NCBI RefSeq assembly: GCF_030577135.1
Contig: NZ_JAUIRR010000002.1
Coordinates: 1-64,000, forward strand
Length of the DNA stretch: 64,000 nucleotides
From: Sulfurimonas sp. hsl 1-7
GTDB taxonomy: Bacteria > Campylobacterota > Campylobacteria > Campylobacterales > Sulfurimonadaceae
Direction: 5' to 3'
Below are positions 35,830 through 44,043 of the stretch, piece after piece. Positions within the stretch are counted from its first letter, which is position 1. Each line of letters opens with the position of its first letter. Both the position numbers and the translations under genes were made by a program. Under the pieces are notes generated by a model that saw nothing but the letters and a program-made list of their open reading frames with translations, made no database searches and was not told where the DNA came from.

Positions 35830-36525
35830 TCACTTTACAAAAGCGTGATATGCTTTCGCTAACTCTTTATATAAGGCATCAGGTTTAAGATCAGGGTTTT
35901 CTTCCCATAAACGTTTCATGACGACATTGTCCTCTTCACTTCCCCATACTTTAATATATGTGCCATCTTTATAACCATTATCTTGACGGAATTGATTCAA
36001 GATATTTTTCCCTACATAGAGGCGATACAATGTATCTAAATTTAATCCGCTCATACTTACTAGTTCAAAGAAGTCGGCTAAAAGAGTATCTAGTGCTAAA
36101 GTCTCTCTAGATAATGCAATACTCATTATCTCTTCAACTTTTTGCATCACGGCACTATCTAATGCAAACTCTCCAGAGTCACTATTTTCTATTGTTTGAA
36201 GACTCTCAAGCTCTGAGATCATCATAGCTATATCTTCGATACCGCCCTTCATCTCTTGATCGTAATTCTCTATCGCCAAAGACATGATGAAATGCCATAC
36301 ATCTACTACTTCAATTTGTAGGTTATCCCAATCCGGTTCTTGATATATGTTTTTCCAGTGTTTCCAAGAAAAACTGTCAATCATCTCTGCACACTCCATA
36401 TATATACAGCGTCTCCAGTTGATCACTTTATTGTTTTTTGTAAGACCTTTAGTCCACTCTTCACCATTGGTAGCATCGTTTAATTGATTTTGTAGTTGTA
36501 ACATTAAAAGAATTTTACTGTTCAT
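35830..36525 (-). CDS. dut: Dimeric dUTPase (all-alpha NTP pyrophosphatase type)
   Basis: 231 aa. Helical MazG-like fold with the metal-binding pattern CAEMIDSFSW and VVDVWHFIM, then GKNILNQFRQDNGYKDGTY and KVWGSEEDN near the C-terminus. This matches the dimeric dUTPase of Campylobacter. It hydrolyses dUTP to dUMP. I start at ATG 36525; another ATG four codons upstream (36537) is possible. A long perfect-looking hairpin lies just upstream (36551-36597). Confidence 0.9.
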   Translation of the reverse strand: MNSKILLMLQLQNQLNDATNGEEWTKGLTKNNKVINWRRCIYMECAEMIDSFSWKHWKNIYQEPDWDNLQIEVVDVWHFIMSLAIENYDQEMKGGIEDIAMMISELESLQTIENSDSGEFALDSAVMQKVEEIMSIALSRETLALDTLLADFFELVSMSGLNLDTLYRLYVGKNILNQFRQDNGYKDGTYIKVWGSEEDNVVMKRLWEENPDLKPDALYKELAKAYHAFVK

Positions 36526-36550
36526 TGCATCTCTCATCTCATTTAATAGA

Positions 36551-36597
36551 CTTCTTATAAACTTATAGGCGAGTTGCGTCTATATGTTTATAAGAAG
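36551..36597. other. 21-bp hairpin between dut and a divergent small gene
   Basis: Left arm 36551-36571 (CTTCTTATAAACTTATAGGC then G) and right arm 36577-36597 pair over 21 positions with one T-T mismatch and one G-U pair; the loop is AGTTG. There is no U-run on either side, so it is not an ordinary terminator. It would cover the likely dut promoter (TATAAG read on the minus strand). Candidate operator for a dimeric regulator, RNA structure or relic of a small mobile element. Confidence 0.75.
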
Positions 36598-36643
36598 TTC
36601 GCAGTTTTATTGTACAATACCGTTGATAAAAGAAAGTATAAGT

Positions 36644-36817
36644 ATGAAAAGAATTAACTGTAGAAGATGTGAATATTATTTTGTAACTTGGGAAGCGAAT
36701 CAACCCCATGGATGTAAAGCATACGGATTTAAGTCTAAACAGCTTCCATCTATGGTTGTGTTTTCAAGCAGTGGTGTCCCTTGTAGCCTCTTTCAAGAAA
36801 AACCTAGGGCCAAATAA
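36644..36817 (+). CDS. 57-aa Cys-containing protein, probably zinc-binding
   Basis: MKRINCRRCEYYFVTWEANQ begins the protein; GCKAYGFKSKQLPS and SSGVPCSLF follow. Cys6, Cys9, Cys24 and Cys47 could bind one zinc. I recall similar short proteins in Geobacter-type bacteria, with no known function. A TACAAT -10 at 36613-36618 and a weak AGAAAG ribosome site support the ATG at 36644; the frame is open back to 36584, but that part would run through the hairpin. Its end overlaps the convergent UPF0306 gene by 14 bases. Confidence 0.7.
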   Translation: MKRINCRRCEYYFVTWEANQPHGCKAYGFKSKQLPSMVVFSSSGVPCSLFQEKPRAK

Positions 36818-37217
36818 CCTTTTTACCAAACCCCAAACGATTATCAGTCAATTTAAAAAAATCAACTTCAATATTCCAAAGTTTCGGATTTAAAGCCAAA
36901 GCGTAAGGGAACTGCTTAAAGTATAAACGGCTGAACTCTTTTGAGCTGTTGGCTTTAAACATCCCTCTAAACTGTAGACCTTGGATCTTTCCAACCTCTT
37001 TTGTTTCAAGTAAAATATTTCCCGCTACTTTATTGTTTTGTCGTATCTGTTCTATATGCAGTGTATCATCACTGCTTGCGACGACAAAGACTCTTTTTGC
37101 TTTATCATACGCATAAAAGAGGCTGCAAGCACTCACAGATTCATGACCACATGTAGCAAGTGTCATGACATGATGCTGCTCTATAAACGCCTCTATCTTT
37201 TCTAAATCTTGTGTCAT
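36804..37217 (-). CDS. UPF0306-type flavin-fold protein (PNPOx-like)
   Basis: 137 aa with a split-barrel FMN-binding fold: HHVMTLATCGHESVSACSLF near the start, VFVVASSDDTLHIEQIRQN, and GIKIQ-type strand KIQGLQFRGMF. Similar to the YhbP/UPF0306 family; activity unknown. Its ATG overlaps the stop of the small gene upstream (TAATG, 37215-37219), which itself overlaps the C-S lyase. All lie downstream of ovoA in one run, so this may be part of the ovothiol operon. Confidence 0.78.
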   Translation of the reverse strand: MTQDLEKIEAFIEQHHVMTLATCGHESVSACSLFYAYDKAKRVFVVASSDDTLHIEQIRQNNKVAGNILLETKEVGKIQGLQFRGMFKANSSKEFSRLYFKQFPYALALNPKLWNIEVDFFKLTDNRLGFGKKVIWP

Positions 37218-37435
37218 TAGATCGTATGAAGAACTTTTTCCAATGCTACCGCATCAGTGATATTGCGTTTGTTTAACATCATTTGACCGATATCATCCTC
37301 TTTTAGAGCATCAAAAATATCATATGGATTTGTCATATTGTAGTAACTTTTCATAAACTCCAAAGTTATTTCAAAATTGTCATTTCGTACGCTGTATTGT
37401 TTATGCTCTTTATATGCATCCCAATCAATGTTCAT
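37217..37435 (-). CDS. Small unknown protein in the ovoA operon
   Basis: 72 aa from ATG 37435, with AAAGGA nine bases upstream. The sequence begins MNIDWDAYKEHKQYSVRNDN and includes MTNPYDIFDALKEDDIGQMM. It is acidic and helical, with no Cys or membrane segment. It overlaps the end of the C-S lyase gene by 11 bases and the start of the UPF0306 gene by one, so it is embedded in the operon. A longer frame to 37465 lies inside the lyase gene and is unlikely. Confidence 0.65.
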   Translation of the reverse strand: MNIDWDAYKEHKQYSVRNDNFEITLEFMKSYYNMTNPYDIFDALKEDDIGQMMLNKRNITDAVALEKVLHTI

Positions 37436-38609
37436 TCTCTTTTTTCCTTTGTAAAGCATTTTCAAGCTGTGTAATTATTTGCGCCATTTTAGCAGATGAG
37501 ACGGCAAAATTCAAGCGCATATAACCACTCCCCTCTTTCCCAAAACTAAGCCCTGCATTGAGTCCCAGTTTTGCCTCTTTTACAAACCATTCCCGTAATT
37601 CTTTATTGCTTAGATTCATTTTCCTGCAATCCAACCATGCCAGATAGGTACCCTCGATTGGTGTGAGTTCAATATACTCTTTATATTTTTTCGATAGTTC
37701 AAGCAACATCTCATAGTTTTTATAAAGATGCAGTTTTAACTCTTGAAGCCACTCTTCACCGTTGTTATAAGCACTCTCAAACGCAACATGGCTCAGTACA
37801 CTCCCTTGTGCAAAATGGACGTTATCATACGCTTTTTTAAACTGCTCCCGTAGGTTTTTGGGTACTACAATACTACTTACTGCAAAACCGGCCATATTAA
37901 ATGTTTTTCCCACACCGATAGCCGTTATCACTCTTTCATCAGCAGCTTCCAACGAAGTAAGAGGAATATGTTTGCTTGGTTCATATACAAGGTCACAATG
38001 TACCTCATCGGCAAAAATAATAATATTGTTCTCTTCACAAACTTTTAACAAAGATTCTAGTTCCTCTTTTTTCCAAACACGACCAACCGGGTTGTGTGGG
38101 GAAGAGAGTAAAAGGAGTTTTGTATTTTTTGTGATCTTTGCCTGTAAATCTTCAAGGTCAAAAGTATATGTGCCGTCCTCTAAACATTTGAGAGGATTTT
38201 TCACTACTTTTCTCTCCATATGTACCGGTGCATGAAAAAAAGGTGGATAGATAGGAGTTTGCACAATCACCTCATCCCCCTTATTTGAAAAAGCCTCGAT
38301 CACAACCTGCATAGAAGCTACAACAGAGTGGGAATAAAACATCCCCTCAAGATCGTACTCTATCCCATGATGTTTCCTCATCCATCTTATCTGTGCTTCA
38401 AAAGCGCTTTTTGGAAACTCTTCATATCCAATTACAGGGTGCTCAAGCCTTTTTTTGACACTCTCCAACACAAAATCGGGTGTATCTATATCCATGTCAG
38501 CTACCCAGGCAGGAAGCACATCTTCGGTTCCGAAAAGCTCCTCTCTTAAAGTGTATTTTTCTGCGTTCGTACCACTTCGATCGGCAGAACTTGTAAAGTC
38601 ATAACTCAA
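37425..38609 (-). CDS. PLP-dependent C-S beta-lyase (MalY/PatB family), candidate OvoB
   Basis: About 394 aa, fold-type I aminotransferase. Seen: the family N-terminus SYDFTSSADRSGTNAEKY, LPAWVADMDIDTPDFV, SPHNPVGRVW, FADEVHCDLVYEP and the PLP-binding Lys in GVGKTFNMAG (about residue 235). I start at TTG 38609 because GGAG lies six bases before it and the N-terminus then matches PatB/MalY. The start overlaps the ovoA stop in TTGA (38606-38609). OvoB, which cleaves 5-histidylcysteine sulfoxide in ovothiol synthesis, is a PLP lyase of this kind; the coupling to ovoA makes that role likely. Cystathionine beta-lyase is the alternative. Confidence 0.85.
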   Translation of the reverse strand: MSYDFTSSADRSGTNAEKYTLREELFGTEDVLPAWVADMDIDTPDFVLESVKKRLEHPVIGYEEFPKSAFEAQIRWMRKHHGIEYDLEGMFYSHSVVASMQVVIEAFSNKGDEVIVQTPIYPPFFHAPVHMERKVVKNPLKCLEDGTYTFDLEDLQAKITKNTKLLLLSSPHNPVGRVWKKEELESLLKVCEENNIIIFADEVHCDLVYEPSKHIPLTSLEAADERVITAIGVGKTFNMAGFAVSSIVVPKNLREQFKKAYDNVHFAQGSVLSHVAFESAYNNGEEWLQELKLHLYKNYEMLLELSKKYKEYIELTPIEGTYLAWLDCRKMNLSNKELREWFVKEAKLGLNAGLSFGKEGSGYMRLNFAVSSAKMAQIITQLENALQRKKENEH

Positions 38610-40717
38610 ATTTTTCTCCAAACACTTGCTTCTGAAATCGTGTGTTGATATTTTCTCTTTGTTTCAGGGATCACAAACTCCAGATCCTCTACTCCTACTA
38701 GTTCAAACTGATCTTTTAAAATCTGTTTCAAACTTTCCAATGTACTCACTTCTTTGCCTTGGCTGTCATAATATCCGCCAAGCCACAACTCTTTACTTGT
38801 TGATTCTTCCTGCCATGTATACGGGGATGTAATGATGAGTATCCCCTCATCGTTTAACCTGTTTGGGATATCCTCTAAAAAAAGTTTAGGATTATACAAT
38901 CTATCTATGAGATTTGTTGCAAGGATTAGATCATACCCTTTAAAACGGGGCTTTAAATTACATGCATCACCCTGCCAAAAACTCACTTTATCTTTGAGTG
39001 TTTCATATCCTAACTCTTCAATAGTTACAATTTTTTCTTGAACTATCTCACCCTCTTGTTTTACCTTATAGGCTATTTTCCCATCCTCTTGGAGTTTACT
39101 CCCAACACCTACAAAACGAACAGAGAAGTCTATCCCCTCTACGCTGTTAAAAGTTTTTGCCAGCTCGTAAGTTGCCCTTCCTGTTGCACAACCTAGATCA
39201 AGTGCTTTTTCTTTATTTATTGCATATTTTTTTGCGAGTTTTGCACAAGAGATTGCAAAGTTTTCAACTCCAAAATGAGTCTCTCCGTATTGAAACTCAC
39301 AATACTGCGAAACTAGTTCATCCGTCTCATAAATATTTTCATCACCCTCCCCGTTTTGAGAGATTACATATCGAAAACCAGCATGCTGAAAGAAATGTCT
39401 TCTAAAAGCATAACGGGAATGCTTCATAATAAGGTTTCCCGTACTTGCAAAAGAGGAACCGAGTATCAAAGCGTGTTTTTCATCAAAAGTGGGTGTTGAA
39501 AAATCATCATATGCTTCATATGGTGTAAATCCTTCAAATCCTCGAATAGGCGTACGGCTCCATTGCCACACGTTCCCTATAAGATCATAAATAATACTTC
39601 CGTTTTTAAGAGAAAAACTAAACTGATCGACAGGACAAGATGAAGCATAGTGGTAAAAGTTAATATTTGCACTGCTTTCATGCAACTCAGGAATATCTTT
39701 GAGGTTAGATAATTTGTAAATAGCCATATACTCAGCTTCACTCGGCAAAGTGTAATTTCTTCCATCCTTTTGCGATTTATAATTACAAAATGCCTCAGCT
39801 TCCAATCCATTAACATCTACAGGCCAATTAAGCGGGAGCGGGATTATCTTTGTCAATGCTCTGTAACTCCATCGATCTCCATCTTTATTCCAGAAATGGG
39901 GATGTTTTGCACCACTTCGTTTTAAAAATTCTCTCCCCTCTTCACTCCAATACTCATCTTTTTCATATCCGTCCGCTTCTACAAACTCTAAAAACTCTCC
40001 GTTGCTTACCAGATATTTTGCAACTTCAAACCCTTTTACATCCTCTTTGTAACTTCCATACTCATTATCCCAACCATATAAGTTATGTTCATAAGTTTTC
40101 CCTAGGTGAACTTCAGAGCCATCAATATGGATCATCTCGTTTTTTACATTTTTTCCACTATATTCACAGATATTAAAAGTGTCATTTTCTAAAATAGCTT
40201 CTATAGGCATTTGACGGTGTAATACAGAAGATGTTTCTATGTGGATACGCTCATGCTCAATCCCCATCAAAATAATCCACATAGGGGAGTTTTGTGTAAT
40301 AGGCAGAGTAAATTCCAATGTATCGATCAGAGTATTCACTAACTCTCGCACTTTTACTCTGTATGCCCGAACCTCGTCAACTTTCGGCCATTTATAGTTT
40401 GACTCATCCATATCATCCCAGTTCATCTCATCAACACCTATGGCGAACAGTGATTCAAACTCCGGATTTATCCTTTGTTCAATTATCTTCATCAAAATAA
40501 GTTTATTAATAAAAAAAGTAGCAGTATGACCAAAATAAAAGATCATAGGGTGGCGTGTAGGTTCAGATTTTTTATAAAAAACCGTTTCATCTTTTAAAAC
40601 TTCAAAAAGCTTTTCAAAAAGATCATAACTGTTGTTGAAATATCTCTTTATCTCCTGCCGTTTATCCTCTATGCTATCACCATCCAAAGTTGGTGGAAAA
40701 AGACTCAATCTACTCAC
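38606..40717 (-). CDS. ovoA: 5-histidylcysteine sulfoxide synthase with methyltransferase domain (OvoA)
   Basis: About 703 aa from GTG 40717 (GAGGGG upstream), starting MSRLSLFPPTLDGDS; the frame is open to 40750 but the extension lies over the promoter. Domains: DinB-like with RHPMIFYFGHTATFF and the iron motif HERIHIE (H155, H159, E161, HxxxHxE); an FGE-sulfatase-type domain (about 195-455) with VWQWSRTPIRGFEGFTPYEA and FQHAGFRYV; and a C-terminal SAM methyltransferase with LDLGCATGRATYELAK (about 506-521). OvoA joins cysteine to histidine with O2, and its methyltransferase end finishes ovothiol A, a thiol antioxidant. The fused three-domain form is complete here. Confidence 0.93.
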   Translation of the reverse strand: MSRLSLFPPTLDGDSIEDKRQEIKRYFNNSYDLFEKLFEVLKDETVFYKKSEPTRHPMIFYFGHTATFFINKLILMKIIEQRINPEFESLFAIGVDEMNWDDMDESNYKWPKVDEVRAYRVKVRELVNTLIDTLEFTLPITQNSPMWIILMGIEHERIHIETSSVLHRQMPIEAILENDTFNICEYSGKNVKNEMIHIDGSEVHLGKTYEHNLYGWDNEYGSYKEDVKGFEVAKYLVSNGEFLEFVEADGYEKDEYWSEEGREFLKRSGAKHPHFWNKDGDRWSYRALTKIIPLPLNWPVDVNGLEAEAFCNYKSQKDGRNYTLPSEAEYMAIYKLSNLKDIPELHESSANINFYHYASSCPVDQFSFSLKNGSIIYDLIGNVWQWSRTPIRGFEGFTPYEAYDDFSTPTFDEKHALILGSSFASTGNLIMKHSRYAFRRHFFQHAGFRYVISQNGEGDENIYETDELVSQYCEFQYGETHFGVENFAISCAKLAKKYAINKEKALDLGCATGRATYELAKTFNSVEGIDFSVRFVGVGSKLQEDGKIAYKVKQEGEIVQEKIVTIEELGYETLKDKVSFWQGDACNLKPRFKGYDLILATNLIDRLYNPKLFLEDIPNRLNDEGILIITSPYTWQEESTSKELWLGGYYDSQGKEVSTLESLKQILKDQFELVGVEDLEFVIPETKRKYQHTISEASVWRKI

Positions 40718-40740
40718 AACTACACACCCCTCAATTTTTG

Positions 40741-40755
40741 TTATAATCATTATAT
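40741..40755. promoter_or_regulatory. PerR-box-like palindrome at the ovoA/pgeF divergent promoter
   Basis: TTATAATCATTATAT matches the Bacillus PerR box TTATAATNATTATAA at 13 of 14 fixed positions. The same bases form two facing -10 boxes: TATAAT on the plus strand (40742-40747, for pgeF) and TATAAT on the minus strand (40749-40754, for ovoA). The palindrome may therefore be only two promoters back to back. The plus-strand -10 is exactly six bases from the pgeF ATG (leaderless geometry). Confidence 0.5.
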
Positions 40756-41449
40756 GAAATTAAATCAAAAGCCTTTATTAATTTTTACCGATAAAACAGA
40801 TGGTAATGTTGCTTTTCATGTTGGGGACAATATAGAAAATGTTATAGCTAATCATCAAGCCTTGGCAAAAAAATATAATTACGACCATACAAAACTTGTA
40901 CATATGAAACAGATTCACTCCGATATCGTTCATGTGATCGAGGATAGTAATGATTTTAACAATCCCCCTACTTGTGATGCTTTGATTACAGATAAAAAAA
41001 ACATCCCTTTAATGGTAATGGTAGCAGATTGCAGCCCCATTGTATTTTACGATCCTTTTAAAAGTGTGATTGCAGTTGCACACTCAGGGAGAGAAGGTAC
41101 ATTTCAGAACATTACAAAAAATGTGATCGAGAGTTTTCTTAACCTATATGATTCAAAGATTGACGACATTGAAGTGACAGTCGGTCCTGCTATTGGAGTT
41201 TGTTGTTACGAGGTTGGTAAAGAGATTGCAGATGAAGCAAAAGATCTTGGACTGTCCTTTGCGATCGAAAAAAATAACGGCAGTTACTATCTTAATATTC
41301 CTGCTATTTTAAAAAAACAGTTTGAAGATTTAGGGATTAGTAACTACAGTATCTCAACTGAGTGTAGCTGCTGTAATACTGACAGATACTACTCATACAG
41401 AGGTGAGGGACAAACTGGACGTTTTAGTGCTGTGGCAGAGTTACGATAA
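40754..41449 (+). CDS. pgeF: PgeF/YfiH-family purine nucleoside phosphorylase / peptidoglycan editing factor
   Basis: 231 aa laccase-domain family. Zinc-ligand motifs are visible: MKQIHSDIVH, CDALITDKK, MVADCSPIVF, AVAHSGREGTF and the late Cys/His region VGPAIGVCCYEVG. Family members act on purine nucleosides and, in E. coli (YfiH), prevent wrong peptidoglycan precursors. There is no Shine-Dalgarno before the ATG; a TATAAT lies six bases upstream. Its last nine bases overlap the convergent dxs gene. Confidence 0.9.
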   Translation: MKLNQKPLLIFTDKTDGNVAFHVGDNIENVIANHQALAKKYNYDHTKLVHMKQIHSDIVHVIEDSNDFNNPPTCDALITDKKNIPLMVMVADCSPIVFYDPFKSVIAVAHSGREGTFQNITKNVIESFLNLYDSKIDDIEVTVGPAIGVCCYEVGKEIADEAKDLGLSFAIEKNNGSYYLNIPAILKKQFEDLGISNYSISTECSCCNTDRYYSYRGEGQTGRFSAVAELR

Positions 41450-43264
41450 CTCTTTTACCCTCTTTGCCAGTTGCTCAGGAAGCAACCCTAAAGATTCCTC
41501 AACAAGTTTTGTATTTCCGTGAGTGATAAACTTATCTTCATACTCAAAACTTACCACTTGCACATCCTGAATAAACTCTTTTGCTAAAAACTCTGAGATT
41601 GCACTGCCAACCCCTCCCATTTTTGCACTATCTGAAAAAACAAACCACTTTTTATGTTTAGAGGCCAGATTTTTCAGCATCTCTTCATCTAAAGGTTTCA
41701 CAAAGCGAAGGTCCAATAGTGCTACATTTTTCTCTAAAAATTTTGCTGTTTGTGCTGCACGCCCTACACCGTTACCGTATCCGATGAAAAGAGTATCCCC
41801 TTCACTCGCTTGTAAAAGTTGAGATTTAGCCAATTCAAACGGTTTTGATTCAGGTAACTCTTCAGACTCTATAAATGCACCTCTTGGGTAACGGATAGAA
41901 CACGGATGTTGATAGTTGTGTGCAAAGCCCATTGCCTGATGAAAACTTTTTTCATCTCTTGGAGCTAAAAGTGTCATGTTTGGGATAGCACGAAGATAAG
42001 AGATATCAAATGTACCCTGGTGTGTTTCACCGTCTTCACCTACAATTCCTGCACGGTCAAGTGTAAACACTACCGGTAGATCCATCAAACAAGTATCGTG
42101 AATCACTTGATCATACGCACGCTGCAGGAATGTTGAGTAGATCGTACAAAAAGGTTTAAACCCCTCTTTTGCAAGAGCTGATGCCGAAGTCACAGCATGC
42201 TGCTCAGCGATCGCTACATCCCAAAAACGTTCAGGATATTTCTCCATTAAAGGTGTTAAACCTGTTCCACTCGGCATAGCAGCAGTAAGCCCAACCACTT
42301 TTTCATCTTTGTCGGCCAAATCCATTAACGCTTCAGTATAGATCTGTGTAGCTGATTTTGCAGAAGATTTCTTTGCACTGTTTCCGCTGCTGATATCAAA
42401 CGGCCCTACTCCGTGCCATTTTTCCTCTTGCCCTTCAGCTATCTCATACCCTTTACCTTTTATGGTTTGTGCATGGATAATCACAGGCTTTTTGAGGTTT
42501 TTTGCCGTTTGAAAAATATCTATAAGCTGAGAAAGGTTATGCCCGTCAACAGGACCGATATAATCGATTCCCATCTCCTCAAACATAATTCCAGGAGTTA
42601 CTAGTTTTAACGATTCTTCCATACGCTTAGCTATATAACGGGCACCTTCACCAAAGTTATCTACAAAGTTTTCGGTATGTTTTTTAAACCTTTGATAAAA
42701 AGGGCTTGCCATTGCAGAACTAAGCATTCTACTTACCGCCCCGATAGGTTTTGCTATAGACATCTCATTATCATTTAAAATGATTACCATCGGGTATTTA
42801 CGATCACCGAGTTCATTCAGTGCTTCATACACCATACCTGCAGTCATCGATCCGTCACCGATCATAACTACGGGTACACGTTCATCCTGTTCATTTTTTA
42901 GAGAAATCGCTTTTGCGGCACCTACACCTAAAGAGATAGATGTCGAGCTGTGTCCTGCTACAAAGTAATCATCGTCGCTTTCACTTGGTTTTGTATAACC
43001 GCTCAGTCCGCCGAAAGTTCTTAAAGAATCAAACGCTTCCCATCTTCCCGTTACTAATTTATGTGCATACGCCTGATGTGATACATCAAAAATAAACGGA
43101 TCTTTTTTACTGTCAAATACCTTATGCATAGCGACAATAAGTTCAGTTGCACCGAGTGTTGAGCTTAAATGACCCCCATTTTTACTTACAACTCTTAATA
43201 TCTCTTCTCTTATATCACCACAAAGAGCCTCCAGCTCTTCGATGCTTTTTTCTTTAATGTTCAT
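41441..43264 (-). CDS. dxs: 1-deoxy-D-xylulose-5-phosphate synthase
   Basis: First step of the MEP isoprenoid pathway; TPP-dependent. The 607 aa contain NGGHLSSTLGATELIVAMH, FDVSHQAYAHKLVTGR, VIGDGSMTAGMVYEAL (TPP site GDGx), IVILNDNEMSIAKPIGA, and in the second half AEQHAVTSASALA and LDRAGIVGEDGETHQG. I start at ATG 43264, just after the fliH stop (TAAAATG); a GTG at 43273 would overlap fliH. dxs directly after fliH is the Campylobacter order. Confidence 0.97.
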   Translation of the reverse strand: MNIKEKSIEELEALCGDIREEILRVVSKNGGHLSSTLGATELIVAMHKVFDSKKDPFIFDVSHQAYAHKLVTGRWEAFDSLRTFGGLSGYTKPSESDDDYFVAGHSSTSISLGVGAAKAISLKNEQDERVPVVMIGDGSMTAGMVYEALNELGDRKYPMVIILNDNEMSIAKPIGAVSRMLSSAMASPFYQRFKKHTENFVDNFGEGARYIAKRMEESLKLVTPGIMFEEMGIDYIGPVDGHNLSQLIDIFQTAKNLKKPVIIHAQTIKGKGYEIAEGQEEKWHGVGPFDISSGNSAKKSSAKSATQIYTEALMDLADKDEKVVGLTAAMPSGTGLTPLMEKYPERFWDVAIAEQHAVTSASALAKEGFKPFCTIYSTFLQRAYDQVIHDTCLMDLPVVFTLDRAGIVGEDGETHQGTFDISYLRAIPNMTLLAPRDEKSFHQAMGFAHNYQHPCSIRYPRGAFIESEELPESKPFELAKSQLLQASEGDTLFIGYGNGVGRAAQTAKFLEKNVALLDLRFVKPLDEEMLKNLASKHKKWFVFSDSAKMGGVGSAISEFLAKEFIQDVQVVSFEYEDKFITHGNTKLVEESLGLLPEQLAKRVKELS

Positions 43265-43265
43265 T

Positions 43266-44039
43266 TTACTCACTTAAAGCTGCTTTTTTTACTCTTTCAA
43301 ATCTTTTCTGGACCTGTGCATCAATATTACCGGCATCGCTAAGTACTATGACACCGCCTTCACTTATTGCATTATCTGATAACACTGTTATATTTTCTAA
43401 GTTACCTAGATGTTGAGATATTACACTATGATCTTTAGGATTTACTTTTAGGGTAATTTTAGAAGCACCTTGTAAATCTTTTATAAGTTCATCAGACAGT
43501 TTTTTTGCTATCTCACTTGAGTTTTCTGAGACCTCAACTTTTATTACCTCTTTAGCTATGTCAAGTGCTGCCAATACCAACTCGTTTTTCAGTGACTCTA
43601 TTGATGTTTTAAATTCGTTCGACGAATCTTCCAGTTTTTTAATTGATGTCGTATAGAGTTCTACAGTGTTTTGTACACCGGATGCCAATTGTTCCTGAGC
43701 CTGTTTCACACCAGTTTCAAGTCCCTCTGCAAACGAGTCCTCTTTTGCTTTTTGAAGCTGAGCTTGGAACTCTTCCTCTTTTGCTTCAAGTTTCATCTGC
43801 AGTTTAATAAAGTTTGATGACATCTCATCAGTTTTTTTCATCAAAGATTCGATCAAAGAATCTTTTGTATTATTACTTAAAGCACTTGAGTCAACTTTTT
43901 CATCTGTTAACTGTGGCTCTATATTTACTTTTGGTTCCTCTTTGATCTCTTCATCTTTTGCACCAAAAGCGATCACTTTAAAATTGTATTTATTTACATT
44001 GTGTTTTTCAATAGACTCGTTTGAAATTACCGTTGCCAT
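43266..44039 (-). CDS. fliH: Flagellar assembly protein FliH
   Basis: 257 aa from ATG 44039, four bases after the fliG stop; the open frame reaching back into fliG is spurious. A long coiled coil (QMKLEAKEEEFQAQLQKA region) precedes a V-ATPase-E-like C-terminal part with VLSDAGNIDAQVQKRF, typical of FliH/SctL. FliH binds and restrains the export ATPase FliI at the flagellar motor base. FliI is not in this window. Confidence 0.87.
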   Translation of the reverse strand: MATVISNESIEKHNVNKYNFKVIAFGAKDEEIKEEPKVNIEPQLTDEKVDSSALSNNTKDSLIESLMKKTDEMSSNFIKLQMKLEAKEEEFQAQLQKAKEDSFAEGLETGVKQAQEQLASGVQNTVELYTTSIKKLEDSSNEFKTSIESLKNELVLAALDIAKEVIKVEVSENSSEIAKKLSDELIKDLQGASKITLKVNPKDHSVISQHLGNLENITVLSDNAISEGGVIVLSDAGNIDAQVQKRFERVKKAALSE

Positions 44040-44043
44040 AATT

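Noticed and set aside
36551-36597. Integron attC site
   Set aside because: The arms do not carry the RYYYAAC/GTTRRRY core pattern, and no integrase or cassettes are present.
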